Shown piece by piece: positions 1 to 9,629 of a stretch of 64,000 bases of DNA. The position numbers and the translations under genes are program-made. The DNA is from Cymbomonas tetramitiformis. Lineage: Eukaryota > Chlorophyta > Pyramimonadophyceae > Pyramimonadales > Pyramimonadaceae. The notes under the pieces are model-generated. The model did no database searches. It had not been told where the DNA came from and saw only the letters and a program-made list of their open reading frames with translations. Numbering within the stretch: position 1 is the stretch's first letter; each line of letters starts with the position of its first letter. Location of the stretch: the NCBI GenBank assembly GCA_001247695.2, contig LGRX02012742.1:27033-91032 (forward strand), in the 5' to 3' direction.

Positions 1-494
1 TTAGCTAATGAACGGTTCCCGCAGCCAAAGTGTCTATGTGTGAGCCGCGCTTTGGCCAGAGGCCGTTCATTAGCTAATGAACGGTTCCCGCAGCCAAAGT
101 GTCTATGTGTGAGTCGCGCTTTGGCCAGAGGCCGTTCAATAGCTAATGAACGGTACCCGCAGCCAAAGTGTCTATGTGTGAGTCGCGCTTTGGCCAGAGG
201 CCGTTCATTAGCTAATGAACGGTTCCCGCAGCCAAAGTGTCTATGTTTGGGTCGCGCTTTGGCCAGAGGCCGTTCATAGCTAATGAACGGTTCCCGCAGC
301 CAAAGTGTCTATGTTTGGGTCGCGCTTTGGCCAGAGGCCGTTCATTAGCTAATGAACGGTTCCGCAGCCAAAGTGTCTATGTTTGGGTCGCGCTTTGGCC
401 AGAGGCCGTTCATTAGCTAATGAACGGTTCCCGCAGCCAAAGTGTCTATGTTTGGGTCGCGCTTTGGCCAGAGGCCGTTCATTAGCTAATGAAC
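1..494. repeat. 69-bp tandem array carrying a 20-bp palindrome
   Basis: About seven copies of a 69-bp unit; the window begins inside the array. Each unit contains the perfect palindrome CGTTCATTAGCTAATGAACG, and outside it the arms CTTTGGC and GCCAAAG face each other, so one unit can form a roughly 50-nt imperfect hairpin. The rest is a spacer with TGTCTATGT. Copies differ slightly: one reads CAATAG in the core, one lacks a T in the core and one lacks a C next to it. Because 69 is a multiple of three, open frames run through the array; I treat these as artefacts. The last copy ends in the stop region of the minus-strand gene to its right. Confidence 0.95.
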
Positions 495-1238
495 GAGTTC
501 AAAAATAAACATACCTGCTTCTTGGCCAAAAAGTATTTGAAGTCGAACTTGTCCTCAGATCGAAAGCTGTTTTTTAGCAAGTCCTTCACGAAGTATTCCT
601 TCCTATCTTTTTGCGACATGCTGAAAATGTTTTCGCGAAAAGACTTAATATCTGTCGATGAGAAAGATAGACAGCAGTGCGACTTGCAATTGCACTTAAT
701 GGTTTCTGCCATTGATATACTGTCAGCCTGCAAACGTCGCTGCTTGATACTACTAATTACGCCTTCATATTTCTTCTTGCGTATGTCGGATTCGTACGGT
801 TTGCGCACAACAATCTGCTTGTTTACTTCACCGTTTAAACACCGAAGAGTGTCTCCATTAAGCAAGTCTAAACTTGTCTCTGAAAATTCTGTATCAAGTC
901 TGCTTTTTATCTCATTTAAGTCAATTTCGCGCAAAGCGCGTGTCCCGGAAACGCGTGAAGAATTAGAGCTAACTTCCGATCTAGACGTCAAAGGCGCGTT
1001 CCAAATAAAGGACCATTTGCGTGTTTGCGCTCGGGGCTATGCTTGGAATTGGCTCCTGATCAAAGAAGTCAGCCCCTATTTCCATAGAATCTTCAATAAC
1101 TATTTCCGGGCACGGTTTGCAGATAATCTCGCAACCCTCATCAAAAGGAATAGAAAACATATTTTCGTCAAAATTAGCCGTCATTAGCTTATGAAGCCGT
1201 TTATTGCGTTCTGAAAATGATATGGACTTGCGAGTCAA
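482..1238 (-). pseudogene. Cys-cluster protein, transposon-like, broken
   Basis: Two overlapping minus-strand frames, 981-1238 (85 codons) and 482-991 (169 codons), look like one gene split by a frameshift or a missed intron. The downstream part has a C-x-C-x3-C-C cluster (CNCKSHCC) followed by about 60 mostly helical, charged residues ending KKQVCLFLNSF. I associate this layout (CxCxxxC, then a basic helical stretch, then VCxxxF) with ORFs carried by animal and protist DNA transposons, but I cannot name the family and no catalytic domain is visible. Translation stops inside the palindrome of the neighbouring array (AGC TAA). It is divergent from the next gene across about 270 bp. The function is unknown. 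Confidence 0.4.
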
Positions 1239-1508
1239 CAGAGGATTTCTATCTTTTTGGATCGATCGATTCTCGATTTCAGCGCAAATGACACCAGGAT
1301 ATCTTCAAATCATATCCTTGATCTGAACAGACCGAATCAGGAAGCGACAGCAAATGTCATTTCTGACCAAAATTGTCATCGATATTTGACATGTCATTTT
1401 TAGCCGACAGAAATGACTTACATTATTTTGCTAAAGTTACATCACTTTTTCAAAGTTCCTTCACACACACCCCTTTCACAGGTGACAGACAATTTCTCTC
1501 ATTTCAGT

Positions 1509-1916
1509 ATGGCGACAGCAGAAACATTTCAAGCACTGAGGGCAAATTATGTTTTCCACGCATATCTCCGCAAGAAGTGGAGCATTGTTAGAACGCTTCA
1601 AACCGACAGTCCTGCAGACACCTTGCAGTTGATAATCCACTCAGATGACCCGCAAGAGGAGGCTGAAGAAATGTTTTACAATTTTCCCCAAAACACCCCT
1701 ACGACTGTAAATACAGACGGTACCCTTCAATCGGGAAAACGCGTAGCGTATAGTATAATTGAAGGCCAGACTCCAATTTTGTATTTCGTCATTCTTAGGA
1801 ACAACAAGCTGACTATAATCGAACTGGACAGCGCAAACTTTGAGGACGCCCTGAGCCTTCCGAAGCACACTAATCGGCTTGCGGCTTATCAAAGTTTCAA
1901 AAGGAGGGCAGAATAA
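1509..1916 (+). CDS. Hypothetical protein, 135 aa
   Basis: I chose the ATG at 1509 (MATAETFQALRANYVF) because the frame upstream of it, open from 1413, is low-complexity and T-rich. The product is a small soluble protein with a basic N-terminal helix (HAYLRKKWSIVRTL), an acidic segment (DDPQEEAEEMF) and a hydrophobic strand-like stretch (ILYFVILRNNKLTIIEL). There is no signal peptide, membrane helix or recognised motif. It lies between two arrays that share one palindrome and is divergent from the minus-strand gene on its left. Its coding character is plausible from composition only. Confidence 0.4.
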   Translation: MATAETFQALRANYVFHAYLRKKWSIVRTLQTDSPADTLQLIIHSDDPQEEAEEMFYNFPQNTPTTVNTDGTLQSGKRVAYSIIEGQTPILYFVILRNNKLTIIELDSANFEDALSLPKHTNRLAAYQSFKRRAE

Positions 1917-2079
1917 GAAGGAAAAAGCAAGGAATTCTTTCTAGCGAGCTATGTAAACGCGGCGTGGAAAGCGTCGATTACAGCTCCTCTCTGGCAAAAC
2001 AAGAGGCCAGAGCCAGTGATTGATGACCTCGGCAGTAGTGGCGAAATACCTGTTTTACAGCCTTCGGTACGTCCCTTTC

Positions 2080-2530
2080 GCGCCTTGAGCCTGAACCGGG
2101 GCGGAAGGCGTTCATTAGCTAATGAACGCTTTCCGCCTCGAAACGCGCGCCTTGAGCCTGTACCGGGGCGGAAGGCGTTCATTAGCTAATGAGCGCTTTC
2201 CGCCTCGAAACGCAAGCCTTGAGCCTGTACCGGGGCGGAAGGCGTTCATTAGCTAATGAACGCTTTCCGCCTCGAAACGCGCGCCTTGAGCCTGTACCGG
2301 GGCAGAAGGCGTTCATTAGCTAATGAACGCTTTCCGCCTCGAAACGCGCGCCTTGAGCCTGTCCCTGGGCGGAAGGCGTTCATTAGCTAATGAACGCTTT
2401 CCGCCTCGAAACGCGCGCCTTGAGCCTGTACCGGGGCGGAAGGCGTTCAGTAGCTAATGAACACTTTCCGCCTCGAAACGCGCGCCTTTAGCCTGTCCAT
2501 GGGCGGAAGGCGTTCATTAGCTAATGAACA
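2080..2530. repeat. 67-bp tandem array with the same palindrome
   Basis: Seven palindrome centres occur at an exact 67-bp spacing (first at about 2108, last at about 2509). The unit differs from that of the 69-bp array at 1-494 everywhere except the core CGTTCATTAGCTAATGAACG. Here the arms GGCGGAA and TTCCGCC extend the core into a hairpin stem of about 38 nt with one G/T mismatch. One copy has CAGTAG in the core and another has GAGCGC at its edge. The start codon of the next gene lies inside the last palindrome (GCTAATGAACAG). Confidence 0.95.
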
Positions 2531-5502
2531 GTTTCGTCTTGTCCCAGGCTGCCAGGAGAACGGCAGTGGAGCTTGCTGCCCAACGCGCCCTTCAAGGACC
2601 TGGTGGCTCCAGAGTGTATACTGGAGCGGGCGCTAATGTGGATATGTCTCAAGTGGCCACCCCATCTGAGGCAAGGAAGGCAGCCGAGGAGGCCGCACAT
2701 GGGTGGCACGCTAAGCTGAAAGTGGAGCATTCAGTAAAGTTAGAATATGCGGAGAAAGCTGAGCTGTGCAAGAAAATCGAGATGGAGCACCGGTGGCCGA
2801 ATCCGATGTCGAAAGACGAGGCGGCGGAGCAAGGGAGTGTGTTCCGTCTCCCCATCGAATGCCTGTACCACGCGAAGGGGTACGAGGCCTGCCGGGATCA
2901 AGAGAGGGGCTGGGTGAACGAGATCAAGTCCGGCAGGAAGGAGAACCCGTGGGCTCCTTTCAATGCGGGTCTCGTTGCGATCGACGATGCCAAAACCCGT
3001 GCCGAATTCTCCCTGAAAAAAGCTCTGAAGGGAGAATACAGAGGCAAGGTTTTTGGGCACCAGCACTGTTATCAAGCCACCGACGAGTGTCACGAGGAAG
3101 TCCCGTTGGAGGTAGCTTTCCAGTCCTTCGAGAGCAAGATCTACATCGGTCTCACGCCTGACATGATTCGGTTCTTAGGCGAGATGCAGAACTTGATCGA
3201 TCAGAAGCAGAAAGGCAAAGGCAACACTCAGTTCATGCAAGGGCTCCGTTCGACCCTTTTCGAAAAGCATGGGGTCGTGCACACCGTTTACCGATAAGCG
3301 TTGATCTCCGAGTTCGTCGCCAGCGTCCCCGAGGACGCCGAAGAGGGTATCCCTTATCAACCTGGGCGGTACCAGGCCGGAGGGCTGGTGGAAAAAATGG
3401 CGACATACGAATCAGAGCATGGATTTGCAATCCTGGATCCCGTGAAATATCCCAAGGGATTCCACTACATCGAGAAGCGGGAGACGTTTGAGCAGGAGGA
3501 AAACCCTGAGGGATCCGGAGACCCTGAGGTAGAGCTGACGGTGACGGTGCTGGACGATGACATCGACGCTCACCTCGATCGGGTCACAAGTTGGTACCCC
3601 GTATTGTCTCACCTTCTCCCGTCGGCGGAGACGCATGTGAAGCAAGTAGCGATGTCCAAGCATTCCGTGTTCGGCAGCTTTATCAACACATACTTCATGC
3701 ACTGGACCGTTGCCAATTTCCGGCCGCAGACGTGGGACCTCTGCGTTAGCATCATGGAGGCTTACAGAAGGTTTGACCTGAAGGGCATGAAAAACCCTTT
3801 GGCTTCCAAGACCAAAAAGCGCAAGGCCTCATCTTCGCCCGCTAGCGGACCCTCCAAGAAAGCTGGCAAAAAGGCCACCTCCAACCGACAGGTAAATTAT
3901 TTTTTGCTTCTGCTTCAAACAGTGTTTTCCCTCCCAAAGCATCCTTCTCTATATTTTGAGACATGCTAAAAATGTTTTTTTTACTTACAGATGGAAGACG
4001 AGGTGCAACGAGGAGGCGGGGACGGAGCGGGCTCGTCTAGAGGGGCAGGCATTTTGGTGGAAGAAGCTCAGTTTCTCCACAATGCCAAATCCATGGGTAT
4101 GACGTTCTGGATTAACTTGAGCGGCTTGGCGGGGGATGCGGAGTTCGACAAGGTGGACACGTATCTGCGCCTGATTATTGACAAGGAGACCTCACTAAAA
4201 GAGAGGGGCGATATGATAAGCCAGTTCAAGAAGGAACGCATGGTGCAGAAGCACTTGGTGTCCGCGGCGGGATTGCAAACCTGGGACGAATTCAAGGAGG
4301 AGTTCACCCCCTACTGGAGCTCCCAAGAGAAAATCGAGTCGTTGATCGGCTGCTTACAGTCCGCGAAGGGGGGAGCGCGCCGGGGGGGTCTGGGGAAGTT
4401 CCGCTAGCGATCTTCAATTACGTCGAGAACGCGCGGGCAAATCTCAAAGAAGCGCAGGCGCCAAGCGCGGCTCACATCCTAGGCTTGCAACAGATCGAGG
4501 TGAAAGTCGACATCAAACTCTATCGGGAGGCGCGGACCGACGGGCCGGAGCCTAAGGTTGCAGGAGAGGCGGGCCTGGAGGACGACGAGCCCACACATCT
4601 TCAGGACGTGACGATGTTCCCTCGTTGGAAGATCGTCAAGGGCAGGATGGACGGTTTGAAGGATATCCCGAGACTGCCCTTCACGGGGGCGGTCATCGAC
4701 TGCAATTACGCCCTTGACAAGGAGAAGACTCCCGACGCGATGACCAAGGAGGAGGTGCAAACGTTCCTGGAGTCTTTCAACGCCAAGACCACCGCCCCGG
4801 CATGGACAGTCGCTATCTTTTGCGGTTTCGTCCAACAAAACGATTTCCTGGAGGTGATTGACAATTACTGCTCCGGCCGCGCGGAGCGGTTCTTCTGGCA
4901 CAAGCAGAACGTGCACATGAACCCCAACAAGTCCGTACGCTACAATGACGTTGAATGTGGCGTCCTGGGGTACCATGTAAAGAGCGATGCCGCGGGGGAG
5001 TCTTCTAAAAAGCCGGAGTGGATGTTTAACTTTGATTTTGGGGACGGTGAACGTCTGAGCCGCGCGTCACTTATGCGCGGCTTCCCGGTTGTGCACCAGA
5101 TGTACAAACGCGACGGCAAAGTCGTGAATAACCATCAGAAACCCCTAGCACTGTTGATGGAGCTGATCCAGTGCCACATGCTCGGTGACAATCCGGGCAA
5201 GGTGGATGAGAACGGCCATCCAACATCCACTCAACTGGATTCTCGACGCTTGCTGCGGCGTCGGCTCGACGTCCACGGCCGCCATGAGGTGTGGTATGAA
5301 CGCGATCGGCTTCGACCACGACCAGTACATGGTCAACTCTGCGCAGCAACGGCTGACCAATTTCAACGCCGAGCCCGATCAGGATGCCGAGACGAAGCCA
5401 AAACAGAAGAGTGAACCGACGAGGAAGGGGAAGGAGGCAGCCACTGTTGAGTCGTCGGAGGACGAAGCAGAAGTAGAAGAGGCCGAAGAGAATGCTGAAT
5501 AA
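2524..5502 (+). pseudogene. Gene with C-terminal DNA N-methyltransferase-like fold, broken
   Basis: The frame starts at ATG 2524, inside the last palindrome of the array. Exon 1 runs to 3891 with one in-frame TAA at 3295-3297. A 99-nt intron with clean sites (ACAG/GTAAAT at 3891/3892, TTACTTACAG ending at 3990) leads in phase 0 to exon 2. Two frame changes follow: near 4370 in G7 and G6 runs, and near 5215. The last 100 residues carry methyltransferase motif I (ILDACCGVGSTSTAAM, then IGFDHDQY and AQQRL) and end in an acidic tail. Upstream, VIDCNYALDK sits where the catalytic DPPY motif of a beta-class (IV before I) N6/N4 enzyme should be, so catalysis is doubtful. The first 800 residues match nothing I know and include a KKRK-rich basic stretch. 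The G-run breaks may be sequencing errors; the TAA is harder to dismiss. Confidence 0.6.
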
Positions 5503-5810
5503 ATTAGTAGGATTTGTCGACCGCCCTGACTGATAGTATCAGTCATGCCTCGACGGTATAGGGTGAAAAGTACTCTGCTCGTAAACATTTGAATAAAGAA
5601 TGATACATGTATGCATATTTCGGTGTTTTCATTGTACGCATACTGCACTTTTCTAGCTTGTTGCCTTTATGTATCCCTATTTCGCGCATAAATATCACTA
5701 AACCCTGATTTTTATGAAATATATATAAATCCAAAAATGACATATGATAATGTCATTTTCATCGAATAGTGTGTTAGTGGGAGGGGGAGGGCGCGCCATA
5801 GCTATCTGCC
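5503..5810. other. Intergenic, with perfect 9-bp inverted repeat
   Basis: No gene seen. Twenty-four bases after the stop codon lies TGACTGATA-G-TATCAGTCA (5527-5545), a perfect inverted repeat with a one-base centre. The rest is AT-rich, as expected for a 3' untranslated and intergenic stretch, up to the assembly gap. Confidence 0.5.
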
Positions 5811-6393
5811 NNNNNNNNNNNNNNNNNNNNNNNNNNNNNNNNNNNNNNNNNNNNNNNNNNNNNNNNNNNNNNNNNNNNNNNNNNNNNNNNNNNNNNNNNN
5901 NNNNNNNNNNNNNNNNNNNNNNNNNNNNNNNNNNNNNNNNNNNNNNNNNNNNNNNNNNNNNNNNNNNNNNNNNNNNNNNNNNNNNNNNNNNNNNNNNNNN
6001 NNNNNNNNNNNNNNNNNNNNNNNNNNNNNNNNNNNNNNNNNNNNNNNNNNNNNNNNNNNNNNNNNNNNNNNNNNNNNNNNNNNNNNNNNNNNNNNNNNNN
6101 NNNNNNNNNNNNNNNNNNNNNNNNNNNNNNNNNNNNNNNNNNNNNNNNNNNNNNNNNNNNNNNNNNNNNNNNNNNNNNNNNNNNNNNNNNNNNNNNNNNN
6201 NNNNNNNNNNNNNNNNNNNNNNNNNNNNNNNNNNNNNNNNNNNNNNNNNNNNNNNNNNNNNNNNNNNNNNNNNNNNNNNNNNNNNNNNNNNNNNNNNNNN
6301 NNNNNNNNNNNNNNNNNNNNNNNNNNNNNNNNNNNNNNNNNNNNNNNNNNNNNNNNNNNNNNNNNNNNNNNNNNNNNNNNNNNNNNNNNNNNN
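5811..6393. other. Assembly gap (583 N)
   Basis: Run of N. Any reading frame spanning it is meaningless. Content unknown. Confidence 1.
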
Positions 6394-6395
6394 TC

Positions 6396-6530
6396 TCTTT
6401 GAACCAAGCGCTCCTCACGGCCACACGCCCTCAGCTCCTTCTTTGAACCGAGCCCCCACGGCCACACTCACCCTAGCTCCCTATTTGAACCAAGCGCCCC
6501 CCACGGCCACACGCCTTGTAGCTCCCTTTT
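6396..6530. repeat. 43-bp minisatellite, three copies
   Basis: Three imperfect copies of a 43-bp unit beginning TTTGAACC(A/G)AGC and containing CACGGCCACAC. The array abuts the assembly gap, which it may have caused. Confidence 0.85.
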
Positions 6531-7596
6531 ATTATTTTGCTGAATTTTGTGCTTTGTCGTGGTTGGATGCAGGTTTGCCAGATGCAGGAATTACAGGTAG
6601 TTCGTGTGTGAAGAATACTCTATATAGTCTTGAATAGTCTTGTTTATCTAATGTTGTGTATATTGTATTGGGTAGGAAACATCTATGCGTTCTGCATCCT
6701 GGCTGTTCTAGCCATAGGTTGTATGCTGAAACATTTTGTCTTGGAGTGTTTGTTTTGCACATGAGCATACCGGCGCGATAAGTAACGTCGGTCGGTTAAT
6801 GTGCAGGCTTTCTTAACTTTACTGCCCCGATGCCAGACCGATAGTCCTTCGGGAGGCTATTCGCGAGGTTGAGCAGCAAGTATGGTGAAAGAAAGTCAGC
6901 TTTATTAATTCATCATCGTAGGGTATATGTGATATATATGTGTACCCTAATCATCGCGAACATCTTCTCTCCTTTGTCAATAAATGCATTCCTACATTGC
7001 GAGCTTTGTTTCGATGTATTTTTAGAAGTTACTCGTGTCCACAATTGTAGCACCAGATATATTCTGGTGAGCATGTGCACCAATTTTATGGTGCTGTGAA
7101 ATCTTAAAATTTGGGATATGATGCAGGAAAAACACAGAGAAGCTTTGAAGTTTGGTCTGTTTGCGGTGCCGGTGCAATTACTTGCACTTGATTGTCTGGC
7201 ACCGTCACACACAAAGAAAAGACCAAGGTCGCCGACACCCTTGAGTCAATTTTTTATTTCAGCAGAGTTTCGTAAAAATAAGAAAGGGCATGTGGCATGT
7301 GTGGGTGGTACGTTTATGCATAGTTTGACGATTTTTCAGAAAATTGACATTTAGAAGTGTTAGAAGGTTGGAGAAGTTTGGAGAAGGTTTGGACAAACTC
7401 AAAAATGTAAAATTTTGACATTTCGGGTTTTGGAGTAGCCGTGCGGGGCCATTTCGTTTACTGCAAATACCAGGGAATCAAGTTGTGCACATGGAATGCT
7501 TGCGCGACACATCAATAAGTTTATAAAAGGCCATTACAAGGTTTGGGAAGGTGCAACGTGATAGTAGACGGCAGTAAAAAGTTGCATATCCAATAT
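6531..7596. other. Gene-poor stretch
   Basis: No supported gene. AT-rich with short, unconvincing open frames on both strands. Confidence 0.5.
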
Positions 7597-7740
7597 TTTA
7601 GGGTTTTAGGGTTGCTGGCGGGGGTGGTGTGCAGGGTAGATATCTTCCGCGGAGGTGACGCGGCCCGCATTGGGACTTTACTTCGGCCACATTTCGGCCC
7701 GTCTCGGCCCGAACCCAAAATTGCCCGCCGCAGGCGCAAA
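7597..7740 (+). mobile_element. Short GC-rich insert beginning with telomere-like repeats
   Basis: The stretch opens with two exact TTTTAGGG units (7597-7612), the Chlamydomonas-type telomere octamer. It continues GC-rich with GATATCTTCCG and several CGGCC(C) words and then returns to AT-rich coding sequence. A similar block (GATATCTTCCG followed by repeated CGGCCC) lies at 59446-59712. The insert seems to interrupt the oxygenase-like gene that follows. No terminal repeats or target duplication could be defined. Confidence 0.4.
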
Positions 7741-8390
7741 ATTTTGATTTTAAGTATGCCAAAGGTGATGCAGCAAGCGGCATTGCATTTTTGCGCGCAC
7801 TGGGTGAGACTCTACAGCACGAAGAAATGGCTCAGTTTGAGGGTGAGGAAGCAAACACGTATGGTGTTTCTTCTTGTTTTGTAGTGCGCGAGAAGGAAGC
7901 GGTAAAGGAGTGTAATATTGCTGATGAGCATCGAGAGTCGCTCAACTTCATTCTTCAGTCTGTGATTACAGACTTATTAAAGCTTGCCGGTGAGAAAATG
8001 AACTCGCTGGCTCAAGTTAATAAGTCTGTAGTCAATCCTGATTCTGCTAATCCATACCATCATTTGTCGGAGAGCATTCCTAGCGAGTTTGAAATTCAAT
8101 TTTCTGATATTTTCTTCACCGAGTACAAAGCAAAGAGGAATTTTAAACCGAAGTTGGACATGCACCTTGATTTAGGTGCGCAATACTCGTTGGCTATTAC
8201 TCTTCGCGACGATAGCCATGATACTGGTTTTGTATCGGTCCTTGGTAAAGACAACGAAAGCAAAATGTGCTCCTTCAAAAAAATGGCTACAAGATCAATT
8301 ACCTTGTTTACACATAATGTAGAGCACACCGCAAGGGAATTGCAGCGAGGGACTCATATTGTGCTTGTTATGTTTTTCAATGTGGTATAA
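7741..8390 (+). pseudogene. 2OG-Fe(II) oxygenase-like protein, 5' end lost
   Basis: Open from 7741 (DFKYAKGDAASGIAF) with no start codon before the GC-rich insert upstream, so the 5' part is missing or displaced. The C-terminal 80 residues fit the prolyl-hydroxylase-like 2-oxoglutarate oxygenase core. HLD is the metal-binding HxD, with strands YSLAITL, FVSVLG and SITLFT around it. The distal histidine is in HNVEHTARELQRGTH, and the final strand is IVLVMFF. The usual arginine that binds 2-oxoglutarate is a histidine here (GTH), whereas the extra copy at 8834 keeps arginine (GTR). Codon use is AT-rich. The assignment rests on motif order only. Confidence 0.5.
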
Positions 8391-8833
8391 ATGCAATATT
8401 TATTTTGTATGTATCATAACAATACATGATATGATTGTTATGTATTGTGTATATGCAGTGAATGACAGTATGTATGTATGAATAAATGAAATGATTCAAA
8501 GCCTGCGGCGCAACCCTAGGTCCCCGCCCCCTTCCCCACACATTGTGGGAAGGGGGGGTAAAGGGGAGCCCCCAAATCTCCCACAAAAGGACATGCACCA
8601 CGCGATGACGATGAGCACGCATCGTATGAAGGCCTTAGTTTGCCTTCGCTTTCCCTTCATGTCGCTCTCCCGGCATATAGCCCCCCTCCCCCTTGCATGA
8701 TGTACGCCGCGCTGCCCTTGCGTGATGCACGCCGCGCCGCCCTTATGTCGACCGCATATCCTCACTTATATCCCCCCTCCCCCCCCGCCCCCACCCCCAC
8801 ACACACACACACATCGACCTACAAGTGACCCCC
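8391..8833. repeat. Low-complexity stretch with C-runs and (CA)n
   Basis: No gene. Contains GC-skewed low-complexity sequence (CCCCGCCCCC, repeated GATGCACGCCGCGC) and a C-rich run leading into a short (CA)n at about 8794-8812. Confidence 0.7.
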
Positions 8834-8934
8834 CCGCTAAAATCTGTATTAGCAGTGTTTGCACCAACACTGCAATGGAGTTGGTGCGAGGTACTCGTGT
8901 AGTGTTGGTAGCTTTTTTTAGATTAGTTGATTGA
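8834..8934 (+). pseudogene. Extra copy of the oxygenase C-terminus
   Basis: A short frame ending TGA at 8932-8934 reads AMELVRGTRVVLVAFF, which aligns with ARELQRGTHIVLVMFF at the end of the oxygenase-like gene 440 bp upstream. Upstream similarity is lost within about ten residues. It is therefore a truncated tandem copy of the last 25-30 codons. Confidence 0.55.
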
Positions 8935-9629
8935 TTTGTGTGTAAATTATCTTGACTTCTATGAATAATGTTCACTGTAATCATAGCTGAATTAATTGTT
9001 TTTGAAGCTATTTACTATTATTATTGGATACAAATTCGTTTGCGGTATCGTTGATTACCGCGCTGCATATTTCACTGCAAATGTATTTTTCTACGGAATA
9101 TTACGCCTATGCTTACAAACGATATATCAATAATATCGTTTATGAAAGACCTATGTGTGGTTTTGTTTTCAGCAACTCGATATATAGGTTGTGTTAGAGA
9201 CATGGCTATTTTGTGTAGTATGCATTTATGCTACAATATTACACGCAATATTACATTTTACTGCAATATTACATCCCACCGCGTCTGTGAATTTGTGATC
9301 AAAGGATTTAGCCATGATTGAGTGAGGGTGTGTGTGTATAAGGAATAAACATTATTTACAAAATATAAATGACCATGTGCATGTATAAATATAGCATCAT
9401 GATTATAGTGTAATTGCAGTTATCTAAATAATTCGTATGCATGCAAAAGAACAAATACACAATTATCACTTCAGTGTTAATTACTCTTGTAGAGCCATGA
9501 AATGGCAACACATTGCCAGCATGTTTATGTATATAGAGCAATCAGCAGTCAATCAATAGCATGTTTAAAAAGCAAAGTAGGATGGTTATGTTGGCCTAGC
9601 ATCTAAAGCTAAACAACTAATGTGCGCAG
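8935..9629. other. Gene-poor AT-rich stretch
   Basis: No supported gene or element. Many short palindromic AT-rich words and no long frames. Confidence 0.5.

Noticed and set aside
1..480. CRISPR-like regular spacing of the palindromic arrays
   Set aside because: Units are contiguous and the between-palindrome sequences are the same in every copy, so there are no unique spacers; the host is eukaryotic.
5744..6637. Open frames spanning the N block
   Set aside because: Created by translating N; no evidence of coding on either side.
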